In this document: positions 33,905 through 44,536 of the stretch, piece after piece
Numbering within the stretch: the stretch's first letter is position 1
Layout of the letters: each line of letters begins with the position of its first letter
Source of the DNA: Panorpa germanica
Taxonomy: Eukaryota; Arthropoda; Insecta; Mecoptera; Panorpidae
Reading direction: 5' to 3'
DNA: 64,000 nucleotides
Assembly (NCBI GenBank): GCA_963678705.1
Contig: OY783204.1
Coordinates: 4,716,334 to 4,780,333 of the forward strand
Translations under genes and position numbers: made by a program
The notes under the pieces: generated by a model
The model's database searches: none
Told to the model about the DNA's origin: nothing
What the model saw: the letters and a program-made list of their open reading frames with translations, nothing else

Positions 33905-35536
33905 TAATTAAAGCCATTACAAATATGTACACTGGCGCGTGCACAGACATAAATCTAGGGAATACACATATAAAAATGCAAATACTAAAGGGCGTCAAGC
34001 AGGGTGACCCGCTATCGCCATTACTATTCAACATCGTGTCAGACACCCTTATAGACGACATGGAAGTAACAAGGGGTTATGAGATGTACGGTAAGAGAGT
34101 GAAACTGTTAGCGTTCGCTGACGATCTGATTCTGGTAGGCGAAGACAGGAAGGACGCTCAGCGTCAATATGATATGGCATGTACCACGCTAAAACAACTT
34201 TGCCTAAAAATTGCAATCCACAAGTCAATGGCATTTGAGCTTAAAACACTGCCAAACAAAACATATGGCGTGGTAGATCCATGCATACGGGATGTAAATG
34301 AAGGCACAACTCTGCCATTCAACAATTGTGTGCAACCGTTTAAATATCTGGGCATACACTTCACGCCTTAGCTGGGGTTGAAGGCAGAAAATAATACGAG
34401 TGAGCTCGCAGATTGCTTAAAGAGACTATCAAATTTCAAACTTACTGCTTTGCAGAAGTTGTCTCTGCTAAAGACACATATACTCAGCAAGTATAATTTT
34501 AGCATGACGTTGTGCCCACCGTCACTAGTTGATATAAGAGGGATAGATCTCCTAATACGGAGCCTTATCAGAAAGGCACTACATCTGCCTGAGGATGCAT
34601 GAAGTGTCTCCAAAGTCGAGTTACTTAATAAATTTGGCATTCTTCGGAGCTGTGCCAAACTGGCAGAACTCCAGGATGAGACTATCCAAGCAATTGTAGT
34701 TTCGGAAAGGTTTAAGCACAAAGCAATGAGACAAGCATTCAAGTGTGGGTTGAGGTGGCCGTGCAATGTGAAGGAAGTGGAGAGTGCGAAACTCAAAGCT
34801 AAATTAGCTGAGAGATGCAAGTATTGCAATTTAAATCTGTAAGGAATTGGCGCGAAAGAGTTTCGGAACAGTACCATCGCTAATAGATGGCTGTGGGACA
34901 GCACCCTATTGCATGCAAATAGGTTTAATGACGCTGTCCGACTACGCACCAACACCTACGGGTGTAAAAAGGTGCTTGTGAACCGTGGTGGAAGCGAGAA
35001 TGTTGTGTGGGATGGTTGCCACATAAAGGAGGAAACACTGGGGAATATTCTAGGTACATGTTATGTATTAAAACCTCTTAAAATAAAACGTCACGATGAA
35101 GTAGTTAATCTACTCATCACAAAACTATCTCAAACACATAAAAACCAATATTATGCTGAAAGAACTGTGCCTGATGTACCCTTTAGGGTTACTAAAGCCG
35201 GATCAAATCTTTATAAATAATAAACATGGATACATAATCGACGTGACTGTGAGGTTCGAGAATGGAGACAGCCTGCTCCGTGCGGCGGCGGAAAAGCGGG
35301 ACAAATACACAATACTAATTCCCCAAATATTGAAGACCTACAGTTTAGATGCGGTCTATGTATCACTAGTGGTGATAGGATCTCGAAGAGCGTTACCGAA
35401 GAATACGATCAAAGAACTAAGTGTACTCGGTATTGACACGTATAACGTTAAGCTGACGTGTTCGATGATAGCACTGCGGTCGTCTATTGAGATGGCGAAC
35501 ATATTCCTAGACTACTTTAGGAACAAAGGTTTGTAA
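33905..35536 (+). pseudogene. R2-like pol, 3' half (copy B)
   Basis: 5'-truncated copy of the same family as 3510-5032. It opens at ITNMYTGACTDINLGNTHI, then VKQGDPLSPLLFNIV, active site LAFADDLILVG (~34,120), FKYLGIHFTP (~34,340, stop at 34,369-34,371), and a thumb region in the next frames (stop at ~34,600 and again ~34,840). The CCHC motif is degraded (VWDGC...NILGTC: first Cys is Trp and the His is Asn, ~35,010). The restriction-like endonuclease has KPDQIFINN...IIDVTVRFENG (~35,195-35,270) and a C-terminus ending YFRNKGL at the stop 35,534-35,536. Flanks are not rDNA. The minus-strand frame 34,368-34,955 is a shadow. Confidence 0.8.
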
Positions 35537-35860
35537 GGTAATAATGATTTGGTATTATATGCTAGCTCTTGGCGAAGGCGCCAGAAATATGTTGTAATGT
35601 TTTTTTAAGAAAAAAGGCAGCACGAAAATAATGCCAATAAAGTAGTTTAAAATCATTCTGATTCAATACCATAAAAAGGTCTAGACAAAACATTGCCACT
35701 AAAGTCTAGTTGGCTTGGCCAAGTCGGTGTGACTACCAAGAGTGTTGTAAGTGGGTCCGCCACCCAAGCAGTCAGCCCAAGGCGCCTTCTGCAGGAAGTT
35801 AGCGGCCGTCCGGTATAACGCGTTGGTCCCTTCTGGACGTAAAATAGTATGGTTGGACAT
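35537..35860 (+). other. R2-like 3' UTR (copy B)
   Basis: Contains the same blocks in the same order as copy A, ending at GTATGGTTGGACAT (35,847-35,860). After the end comes CCAGAATTTCCAGAATTT, a short direct repeat, with no obvious target duplication. Confidence 0.65.
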
Positions 35861-36157
35861 CCAGAATTTCCAGAATTTAACACAACTGCAGCTGAAGTGA
35901 TGTATAAATTACACATTCGTTTACCAGGTGATTTATAGACAGACTAAAACCAGCGTACACCCTTCCACCTCCAGTGACCCCGGAGATAAATCAGGATTCA
36001 AGGCGACTACCAACATTCAGAGAACAGCAGCACCAGCAACTTGAAAGGAAAAATAGAAAAATTACCTCAGGTCGTACGGTACTGGAAGGGGAGTATATGT
36101 GGTGGATCACATAACCTGATATGACGATAAGAAAAAGACTAGAGAACAATTAATAAT
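35861..36157. other. Unassigned; decayed coding-like segment
   Basis: A plus-strand frame near 35,945-36,115 reads LPPPVTPEINQDSRRLPTFR and VLEGEYMWW but matches nothing I know. It runs into the 154-bp repeats and may be the decayed N-terminal part of the same locus. Confidence 0.3.
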
Positions 36158-36471
36158 GGTCAGGGTAGGAATGCATAGCTGATTTCCTAAAATGTGTGAC
36201 AACTGTTTGAAATACAACGGACGTACATATCCAGTAACACTACAGAGTCAAGTAGTAAAATGCATGTTTGTAGAAAGAGTTAAGAAAATTCCTCAAGTTG
36301 AAGTTAATATTGGTCAGGGTAGGAATGCATAGCAGATTTCCTAAAATGTGTGACAACTGTTTGAAATACAACGGACGTACAGATCCGGTAACACTACAGA
36401 GTCAAGTAGTAAAATTCATGTTTGTAGAAAGAGTTAGGAAAATTCCTCAAGTTGAAGTTGAAGTGACAAAT
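36158..36471 (+). repeat. Two 154-bp tandem units
   Basis: GGTCAGGGTAGGAATGCATAG recurs at 36,158 and 36,312, a 154-bp period, each unit ending AAAATTCCTCAAGTTGAAG. The plus frame in the second unit reads CDNCLKYNGRTDPVTLQSQV and KIPQVEVEVTN, so the unit may derive from an exon with a CxxC motif. Because 154 is not a multiple of three the duplication breaks the frame. The same 154-bp pair occurs at 41,849-42,003. Confidence 0.8.
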
Positions 36472-36495
36472 ACCCATAGGAAAAGAAAATAAATA

Positions 36496-36755
36496 TTGGG
36501 ACGCTATAGCTCTTCGCCAGCCTTCCCTATAAAAAGTTTACCTCGCATTGCAGATACTCACAAAGCTGTAACTAGTACTGCACGATCGACTAACGTTCGG
36601 CGTAAAATTTATGACGATTCTTCTAACGAAGAAAAGCAGGAGCAAATATCTCCTAGGAGTAGCTGGACAAGAAAAAGACTTCCTAGTTCTGACGACAACT
36701 CCTCTGCAGATGATCAAACAGCTTCCGCTTCTCTATTAACGTCCAATAAAAAGTA
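36496..36755 (+). CDS. Hypothetical basic Ser/Thr-rich frame
   Basis: Open frame of about 86 residues (SPAFPIKSLPRIADTHKAV ... RRKIYDDSSNEEKQEQI ... TRKRLPSSDDNSSADDQTAS) ending NKK next to AAAAA|GTAAATTG, which could be a splice donor rather than a stop. The translation looks like a disordered nuclear-protein linker with mixed basic and acidic-serine patches. It could be a middle exon of the gene whose last exons are the SGNH domain, but the connection is not shown. Confidence 0.35.
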
Positions 36756-36806
36756 AATTGAGTGGTAACTAGTAACGATAAAAATCTAGATGAGGTTAAA
36801 CAGGTG

Positions 36807-37173
36807 ACAAATGGAGGTAAATCTCAAGATAAAGAGAAAAAAGGTTTGAATCCAACACAGGTTGCCTAAAAAATGAGACTTGCGAAGGCAGCTCGATGTA
36901 GACAAAGAACTAATTCAGAAATACTGAAAGAAATTGAAGATTCTTTACTAAAACAAGTAAAAGCACTGAACAGTAAAATAAAACAGTTCTACCACCCATT
37001 GTGGTAGCATTCTCGGTTCATTTGTCGAAAAAAGATTTGTGTTGTGACTTCTGTTTTTATTTATGCGTCTCAAGTAAAAAAATTGTAGTATTTACAAACA
37101 TCTCTGATTTATTTGATAAAAATCATATAAGAGAATAATTGGACGAAAACTAACAGTAGTAGCACCTTATATG
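36807..37173 (+). repeat. Segmental duplicate, copy 1
   Basis: Nearly identical to 42,066-42,435. The plus frame encodes a short helical basic segment (ARCRQRTNSEILKEIEDSLL ... LNSKIKQFYHPLW, then a stop). In this copy a TAA replaces the Gln codon found in copy 2 (VAxKMRLAKAARC here, VAQEMRLAMAARC there). Both copies end at CACCTTATATG, which marks the duplication edge. Confidence 0.8.
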
Positions 37174-37184
37174 TAATGCACCAG

Positions 37185-37921
37185 TAATTTGTTCGTACTG
37201 GGAGATTCCTTTATGGTAATATTCGGAGACAGAATATTAGGAAAAGTAAAATACCGCCGAAACAATAAATGGACGGTAGATCTAGCAGTTGATGGACGTA
37301 AATCGAGGCAGCTAGCTAATCATTTCAATAGAATACATAAAACACTTAGGATGAGAAACGTGATAGTTATGATTGGAGTAAATGATCTTCGTGTACGTAT
37401 TTTTATTTACATTTATATTTCTAGTTTTTAACACTGGAACATATATAACTAATTTATAATAACTGATCAATGAAACTGATTAATGAAAAGTACATTTTTA
37501 TATTTTTTAGGGTATCCCAGTACAGCAGTTTAGGCTAAACTGCTACAATATAGCTAGAAAACTTAATGGGAATAATGTTATTTGGCTGACAATTCCGCTA
37601 AAGCCGAAAACCATTAATAAATCAACATTAACAGATGACTACAATACATCTATACTAACATTAAATAATAGTAAATATTAGTTTGAATTTATTATAAATT
37701 TTTTACGTATATAATTCTATTGATTTCTTAAAATATTGCAGTTCCTTATATTAGAGTGATAGATGTGCGTCATCATTTCATTAAAAGAAATATTATTAGA
37801 ACAGATATGTTTGAGAGGTAAAGATATTAATATCATAAGTAATGAACTATACTGCACGTTGGTTTAAATATTTATCAATTTTAGATATTCTGACCTACTA
37901 CATTGGAACTTATTTTTGTAA
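37185..37921 (+). CDS. SGNH/GDSL hydrolase-like protein, four exons (5' incomplete)
   Basis: Four exons with matching phases: 37,185-37,392 (CGT|GTACGT), 37,511-37,670 (after TTTTTTAG, A|GTAAAT), 37,742-37,817 (after TATTGCAG, AG|GTAAAG) and 37,885-37,921 (after CAATTTTAG, stop TAA). The coding part from 37,186 is 477 nt, 159 codons, without an internal stop. All main SGNH blocks are present: nucleophile FVLGDSFM, oxyanion block VMIGVNDLRG (split by intron 1), and the terminal Asp-x-x-His as YSDLLHWN in the last exon. The family hydrolyses esters. The acceptor at 37,184 implies missing upstream exons. Introns and an open frame make it unlike its dead neighbours; whether it is a host gene or a transposon accessory gene is open. 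Confidence 0.6.
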
Positions 37922-38049
37922 ACTTTAATGGAATATGCAATCTTCCTTTCAGTTATTGATAGATAATTTATTCTTTATATATTATTAAAGGATTTAACCA
38001 ATTGGGTCCTGGGTAATATGTACCAGCTCCCGGCCTTTACGTATTTATA

Positions 38050-39545
38050 AGCATACTAGCTTTTACCCCCGTCGCAAGCGACGTCTGTTTTTGTAAGTGG
38101 CTTGAATTTCATGTGAAAATTTAATTCTATTTTTAAATTGAAATAATAAATAAACTCGTCCCTTATTAGTTCTACATATAATAACAATTAATTTTTCATA
38201 CAAACTGACTAAGAAAATATATTTTTTATATCAAAATAAAAAATATTTTTACTTTATGCGTTATTTGACCAAATTTTTTAAAAATTTGGAATTTTTTCTT
38301 TCGATTAGTAAATAAGTTATCAAGGTTAGCCTATATACAAAATTTCAACTTTCTAGTACAATTTTTACACTCGAAAAATAATGTACCCCGTGCCGCCAAA
38401 TAAAATTTTGAAATTTTGAATTTTTTTTTATTAATAATATACTTAATTATTCTAGAATCCAGAATATGAACTTTCTCCAAAGTTCCCTACCGGGCCCCCA
38501 AATTTCTTCAACTCCCCCTTTTTCAATTTTTGAGTTTATAGTTTTTAGAAATGTCAGCATTGAATACCTTAATACACATGCAAAATTTCAACTTTCTATC
38601 TTTTACGAATTAAAAGTAATACAGCAAAAAAGGCTCACTTTTTTCTAGTTTTTCCAAAATTACGGGTTTCCAGGAAATTTAGGGAAAAATCTGGGGACGC
38701 TAGAAGTCTTAGAATTTTTTTCTCTTTGAAGTCTAGAGTTTACCCCCGTCGCAAAGTGACGTCTTTTTGGCGTGTATGATTTGAATCCAATAAAATAATT
38801 TGTAATTAAATTTCATATTTAACTGTTCTATTTTTAAATTGAAATAATAAATAAACTCGCACATATACATTGACACATATAAACTGACTAAAAAAATATA
38901 TTTTTTTTATCAAAATAAAAAATATTTTTAATTTATGCGTTATTTGGCCAACTTTTTTTCAAAATTTGGGATTTTTTTTTCGATTCGTAAATAAGTTACC
39001 AAGGTTAGCCTACATACAAATTTTCAATTTTCTAGCACAATTTTTACTCTCGGCAAATACTGCCCTTGTGCCCCCCAATAAAATTTTGAAATTTTGAATT
39101 TTTTTTTATTGATAATATACTTAATTATTCTAGAATCCAGAATATTAACTTTCTCCAAAGTTCCCTAACAGGCCCCCGAATTTCTTCAACCCCCCCTTTT
39201 TCAATTTTTGAATTTCTAATTTTTGAGAAATGACAGCATTAAATAGCTTAACACACATGCAAAATTTCAACTTTCTATCTTTTACAAATTAAAAGTAATA
39301 CAGCAAAAAAGGGTTCACTTTTTTTCCAGTTTTTCCAAAATTACGGGTTTCCAGGAAATTCAGAGAAAAATCCGGGGACGCCAAAAGTCTTAGAATTTTT
39401 TTCTCTACGAAATAGGAAATTTTTAAAAACTTCCATGGAGCCGTTTTCGAGCTACCATACGAATTGCGTAAACATATAAGAATATAAACATATAAGAATA
39501 TAAGAATATAAGAAAACAAACATACACCTCGGACATTATAATATA
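38050..39545 (+). repeat. Two more units of the intron-type repeat
   Basis: Units start near 38,055 (CTAGCTTTTACCCCCGTCGC) and 38,731 (GAGTTTACCCCCGTCGCAAA) in the same orientation as the 16.6-24.0 kb array. The second ends with CATATAAGAATATAAACAT and CATTATAATATA at ~39,542, like the array end near 24,010. Frames on both strands are shadows. Confidence 0.8.
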
Positions 39546-39549
39546 AGAT

Positions 39550-40731
39550 GCTTTTTATGCCAAATGGCGAGAAAATGGTACGAACCTTAAACTGGATCCG
39601 GTCATGGGCATGACCTAAATATGCATCCCGTCCTGAGCAAAGGTGGCTGTGTGCCTAACGAGTGCCGTGAAATAAACTGCTCCAGGCCCGCAAGGGGTTA
39701 TATCTTGGTGCGATATAACTCCGTGACAGTAAACTGCGCGATGTCGGGTTAGTCCCGCAATATTGAGCTATTACTTCATAAGTCTACCCGAGGGTATTTT
39801 GGAAGCGGGGAACTGACGAACAAGATTTAAATTCTTGTACTATTTGGATGAGTATTTGATCGAGATTGTCAGCACTTTTGAAGACAACGACGAACTGTTT
39901 AAGTTTGGAGTGGTGCAGCGTGCGAAATATATTTTAATATATGTAGTGGACGGCTAATAGTGACGAGCCAATGATAATTATAGAAACGATATAGTAACAG
40001 TGAAGGTGTTGTCTTTTTAAGATGACAAATCTTCGTGCCTATAGGCATTTAAGCGTGATTACTTGCATTTGCAGACGGCCAGAGCGGATAGGGTTGACGA
40101 CCCATCCGTTCTGGTCGATATTACGTTAAGGACCTATTATTATTGAAATGGTTCAGTCCAATGGTGAAACTCCGGCGGATATTGATATGAGAGATAGGGA
40201 CTCATATCTCTTACATTTTGTTGCCCTTCTGTCTCTGAACACTGGCTGACTTGTAAGAGGGAAGCGATTGTGCGAGGATGGAGGACGTGACGGGAGATCG
40301 CAGACTTATCAAGTCAGGGGTAAGTGAGCAACGGAGTATAAGGTCACGTTGAGATCTCCATACCGGGGAGCTACGACGAGGTTAGTAAATTACTAACTCA
40401 CGATTAGCGCCTAGGCGGCCCATGGTTGTTAGGAACTGGGAATCCCTAACAATGAAATAGTCCCATTATTGAGAACTGGAACGATACTTGACCTTCATTT
40501 TGGCTCTTGAGTATAACTTACGCTAAGGTGTGTTGTCTTGCTTAAGACCAACACAAAAACAAACAAAATTTAACTTTATATTATAATATGATAAAAACGA
40601 ATCGATGCGTACATCTTCGTATGATATGAGTAACCAAAATGTAAATATAAATTAGTGGAGACCACGACCCTGGTCTCCTTCGGACAAGTGAAGAGGTTAT
40701 AGTTGATGGATATAGCAAAGTAAGAATATTT
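39550..40731 (+). other. Long structured leader of an R2-like element
   Basis: About 1.2 kb of non-coding sequence, clearly GC-richer than its flanks, preceding a zinc-finger frame of an R2-like protein. Visible hairpins are GGTCATG/CATGACC around 39,599-39,614 and GTTATATC/GATATAAC around 39,697-39,720, plus several smaller ones. R2-group elements often carry a self-cleaving HDV-like ribozyme at the 5' end and structured leaders; this region is where one would expect it, but I could not establish the fold. The element start, directly after a repeat unit ending at 39,545, is approximate. Confidence 0.45.
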
Positions 40732-41830
40732 GTGTCAGATAAGAATGCGAACCTTTATTGCCCTATATGCCTTTTGAGGGGGATGAATATACTATGCGTA
40801 CGGTTACCAGAGGCGAACAGGCACCTCACATTAGACTACCCCACATTTAGCCCAGAGTTTGTGACAACGGTTGTAAGAGAGTATTTAAGACATAAGAATA
40901 CAACACCTATCGCACTGAAAGGGCCAGTGGTGATGCCGGAGGAAGCATTTAGGTGCAGCGACTGTGCAATATCATTTAAGTCGCAACGATGCCTCAATAT
41001 ACATAAAAAAGAGTGCACATCCACAAGTAAGGAACACGCAGATTGGCAGGAGTACTTCCTGTCCAAGGAAAATCCAGAGGAAGTTCATACGTTGCTGGTA
41101 AACATGGAACGCCTTTCGAACGTTAAAAACATAAATACTGAATTGGCAAAACTTATTTCTACAAAGTCTGCAAAGCAGATATCCGATAAAAGAAGGCTTC
41201 TTAAAGCCAAACAATTAACAGGATCTGAGAATATAACAAATGTAAGTATTAATCTCCATAATGTAACGAGTAGGGACATAGTTAAAAAATTTACGCCTCC
41301 GAAAGTTGGCCAGAGTAGACTTCAATGTCAAACTTCAACGCCTACAAGTAGGGTTGATCAACTCGTGGCATTTTTTACAAACATTGTGTCTCAGAATATA
41401 ACATCTTGCAACGTCTCACTAGATTATGCTCAATGCAGTACGCACGAGGTGGTGCCGTAAGAAATAGAATAGGTGGGAACCATAGAAGCCCTCTGGCAGA
41501 AATGGGAGCTACCACCCAATGCTTCCAATTAAATAAGCTGGTAAACGGTTTAGTGGAGAAGGGAGCCACGAGGAACGAGTTGCAGGACTCGCTGGACAGT
41601 ATTGCTCAGAAATTTCAGGAACTGTTGTTGCCAGAACAAGTTATCAAGGTTCGCAAAAATTCAACGTCCAACAGAAAACGGAATGAACGCAGTTACCGAT
41701 TTACAAGGCAGAGATCAATAAGGAAACAAAAATATGTCTCACAGCAGGATATGTTCTATAAATGTCCAAAGAAACTATCTGAAAACATCATAAATGGCAA
41801 AGAATCCAGCGAGGAGTTACAAAAATTCCT
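40732..41830 (+). pseudogene. R2-like protein, N-terminal half (zinc finger, pre-RT)
   Basis: Frame 40,732-41,460 has a first CPIC-x-H finger-like motif (YCPICLLRG ... RHLTLDY) and a second finger FRCSDCAISFKSQRCLNIHK ending EC (~40,950-41,015), the DNA-binding end of R2/R4/NeSL-type proteins. After a frameshift near 41,406-41,460 the second frame carries the region just before reverse transcriptase (RKQKYVSQQDMFYKCPKKLS, ~41,720-41,780). It stops matching at ~41,830, where the duplicated 154-bp region begins, so the reverse transcriptase is absent. Possibly the same family as copies A and B, which lack this half; no overlap exists to prove it. Confidence 0.6.
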
Positions 41831-41848
41831 CAAGTTGAAGTTAATATT

Positions 41849-42435
41849 GGTCAGCGCAGGAATGCATAGCTGATTTCCTAAAATGTGTGACAACTGTTTG
41901 AAATACAACGGACGTACAGATCCGGTAACACTACAGAGTCAAGTAGTAAAATTCATGTTTGTAGAAAGAGTTAGGAAAATTCCTCAAGTTGAAGTTAATA
42001 TTGGTCAGGGTAGGAATGCATAGCTGTTAAATCACGTTAAATCAACATTTCAGCTAAATTCAGCTACAAATGGAGGTAAATCTCAAGAAGATAAAGAGAA
42101 AAAAGGTTTGAATCCAACACAGGTTGCCCAAGAAATGAGACTTGCGATGGCAGCTCGATGTAGACAAAGAACTAATTCAAAATTACTGAAAGAAATTGAA
42201 GATTCTTTACTAAAACAAGTAAAAGCACTGAACAGTAAAATAAAACAGTTCTACCACCCATTGTGGTAGCATTCTCGGTTCATTTGTCGAAAAAAGATTT
42301 GTGTTGTGACTTCTGTTTTTATTTCTGCGTCTCAAGTAAAAAAATTGTAGTATTTACAAATATCTCTGATTTATTTGATACAAATAATATAACAGAATAA
42401 TTGGACGAAAACTAACAGTAGTAGCACCTTATATG
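41849..42435 (+). repeat. Segmental duplicate, copy 2
   Basis: Second copy of 36,158-37,173 with the middle (the Ser/Thr-rich frame) deleted. The 154-bp pair starts at 41,849 and 42,003. A unique ~45-bp junction (GTTAAATCACGTTAAATCAAC) lies before the second half at 42,066-42,435. The helical frame is open here (VAQEMRLAMAARCRQRTNS ... FYHPLW). Confidence 0.8.
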
Positions 42436-42559
42436 GTCAAAAAGCATTGTAAAATAATTGTTTTGATATCTCTAATGGAAAATGATAGTTGTACTTGTCA
42501 GTTATGTCCCCTTATGAGCCATTGCATTCATTGCTTCGTGGCGAAACACCCTAATCACG

Positions 42560-43350
42560 ACATTTTCTAGCAAACACTCAAAAATACAAAGGTTGTTTCC
42601 AAATGACCTCATTTGGGGTAGACATTATCGAAGAACGAGGATTTAATCCGACATTCAAGGTATTTATTTATTTATTTTTGTACTTACACACAATACAGTA
42701 GCAGAATAACATACTATACTTATTACGAAGTATTATGTATGCTAATTCTAAAAAAAAGTGTTTATAAATCAGTAAAACTGATTTTGCTTTTGATTTTGTA
42801 GATACAAGGACAGATTGTCCATCGAATTGGATCATTGCAACCTCTCGAAGATGAACAGCATAAATTTTTACAAATATACTTCGTGGCCAACATAGAGGAA
42901 CAACTTGATCGACGTCAAGAGAGCAATGCAGCAATGAAAAGAGCAATTCTTCAAGATCTGCAGCAATTACTTTATGAACATCATGCGTTGGTCAGGCTTT
43001 TCAAGAGTGCTTTGGAGCGCATGCCAAATGATGACTACAAAGTCGTGATCAGAGCGGATAAACGACCATCTGGAACACACGAACGCACATTTAACGCTCC
43101 AACAATAGATGAATTTGCCATCCTGATTGTTGGTGAAATCTTGGTAACACGCGTATTGTGCTTACACGTCGCGATACTGGACAACTGCAACAAATATCTG
43201 AAACACATCGTTCAAATGACACGTTGCAATACCTGCTGATGTTTTGGCAAGGAGAAGATGGATATTATTTCAACATCAAAATGAAAAATTCATTGAATGG
43301 TGAGTATCAATATCATAATTTTGATTTCAACATGACATACAAGTTATATA
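42560..43350 (+). pseudogene. Helitron Rep/helicase N-terminal fragment with intron
   Basis: Matches the Helitron-like N-terminal domain. Exon 1 ends QMTSFGVDIIEERGFNPTFK at a donor (AAG|GTATTT, 42,660). After TGATTTTGTAG the frame resumes at 42,803 with IQGQIVHRIGSL, then DEQHKFLQIYFV, LVRLFKSALERMPNDDYKVV and TFNAPTIDEFAILIVGE (~43,090-43,140). A frameshift near 43,150 moves to TRRDTGQLQQISETHRS and MFWQGEDGYYFNIKMKNSL (to ~43,300). The Rep catalytic motifs and helicase are missing. I did not find Helitron termini nearby. Confidence 0.75.
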
Positions 43351-43598
43351 TTTTCTGAGAGCCGAAAATATTAACAAATTTATATTTTAGTAGATTAATT
43401 TACTTTATAAATTTATTGAGTCGTTTATTTGAAGAACGTTGTGCTAGTTGATATATCATGGTCGTCGTTGTTTATAGGTTGTTAGTATTTATTGACATTA
43501 GTATTACAATGAAAACATATACTTAAAAAACTGTATTTTATTTAATAAATTCAAATGCTAAGTTACACTTGTTTCTTGTTAGTTTTGATTATTATATA

Positions 43599-44520
43599 TG
43601 TAGACTTTTTTAATTATCTACATTAGTAGTTTTTGAATCTATTACCATCCCGGTACAGACTCCGCTTTGCAAGTTAGAATATACAACCACCTGTTAAGAT
43701 TCTATTATGCAGCCTAGAACTATTCAATCCACATGAGCCTCAATTTGTAGAGTAGACCCTCTAACCATCCAAATATAACCCGATTGAGATTCCAATTTGT
43801 AGGTTACTTTCTACAACTATCCGTTGTGACGATCAATTTGCAATATAACATAACAACATAGTTTCTTTTATACGAGCAAACACATGATTTGGATATTGAT
43901 AGTTCATTTAATATTTACACAAAATATTTACACAAAATTATACAATTACATCTGAATGAAGCGAATTAATCGCAATTAAATTCACACGAAAATAACACTT
44001 GATTAAATTACAATACAGTTCTTTCAATGTTTTTGCATGTTACACCCGTAATACGCAGTACAATTGTCCATAGTTAACAACACAATATTCTTAATGAAAA
44101 TACACCCTAGTACTAAACATTACATTTACTGTCTAACTCTAACATTTACGTAAATCACAATAACAATTATATTACACCTAGTAATAAATTTATCTATGAT
44201 TTTAATTCACAAAATAGCAACCAAATACAACTAGTATAATTCTATCGCCATTTTCTATTGAACACGACTACTGTGCGTATGAGCCAACGCCCGTAACAAC
44301 GTGTGTCATCATGTGCCCGTAATACTCGTCAGCAAACACTATAGCGAGTGTCTGTGTTTGAGGGTTTCGGGGTTTACATGTCACATCTGGTGTCGAGAGT
44401 ACTTTTATAATATAACTAATATTATCAAAGATCTTAACCTATATTACAGATTACTTATTTCTATTTCTTAAAACTAAATATAATTTTAACTTAAAATTAC
44501 TCTTAAAAAATAACCCCACA
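43599..44520 (-). repeat. Gypsy 3' LTR (922 bp)
   Basis: Ends TGTGGGG...GTCTACA on the minus strand. Contains an extra 13-bp copy of a TATTTACACAAAA unit (near 43,911-43,936) relative to the 5' LTR. Confidence 0.9.
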
Positions 44521-44536
44521 TCTCGGCCTCTCCTGA

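Noticed and set aside
34368-34955. 195-residue minus-strand frame
   Set aside because: Antisense to the R2-like thumb region, which has clear family motifs on the plus strand.
39590-40600. Possible rRNA gene fragment because of GC content and hairpins
   Set aside because: I could not match any conserved rRNA segment, and a zinc-finger frame of an R2-like protein follows directly, so a transposon leader fits better.
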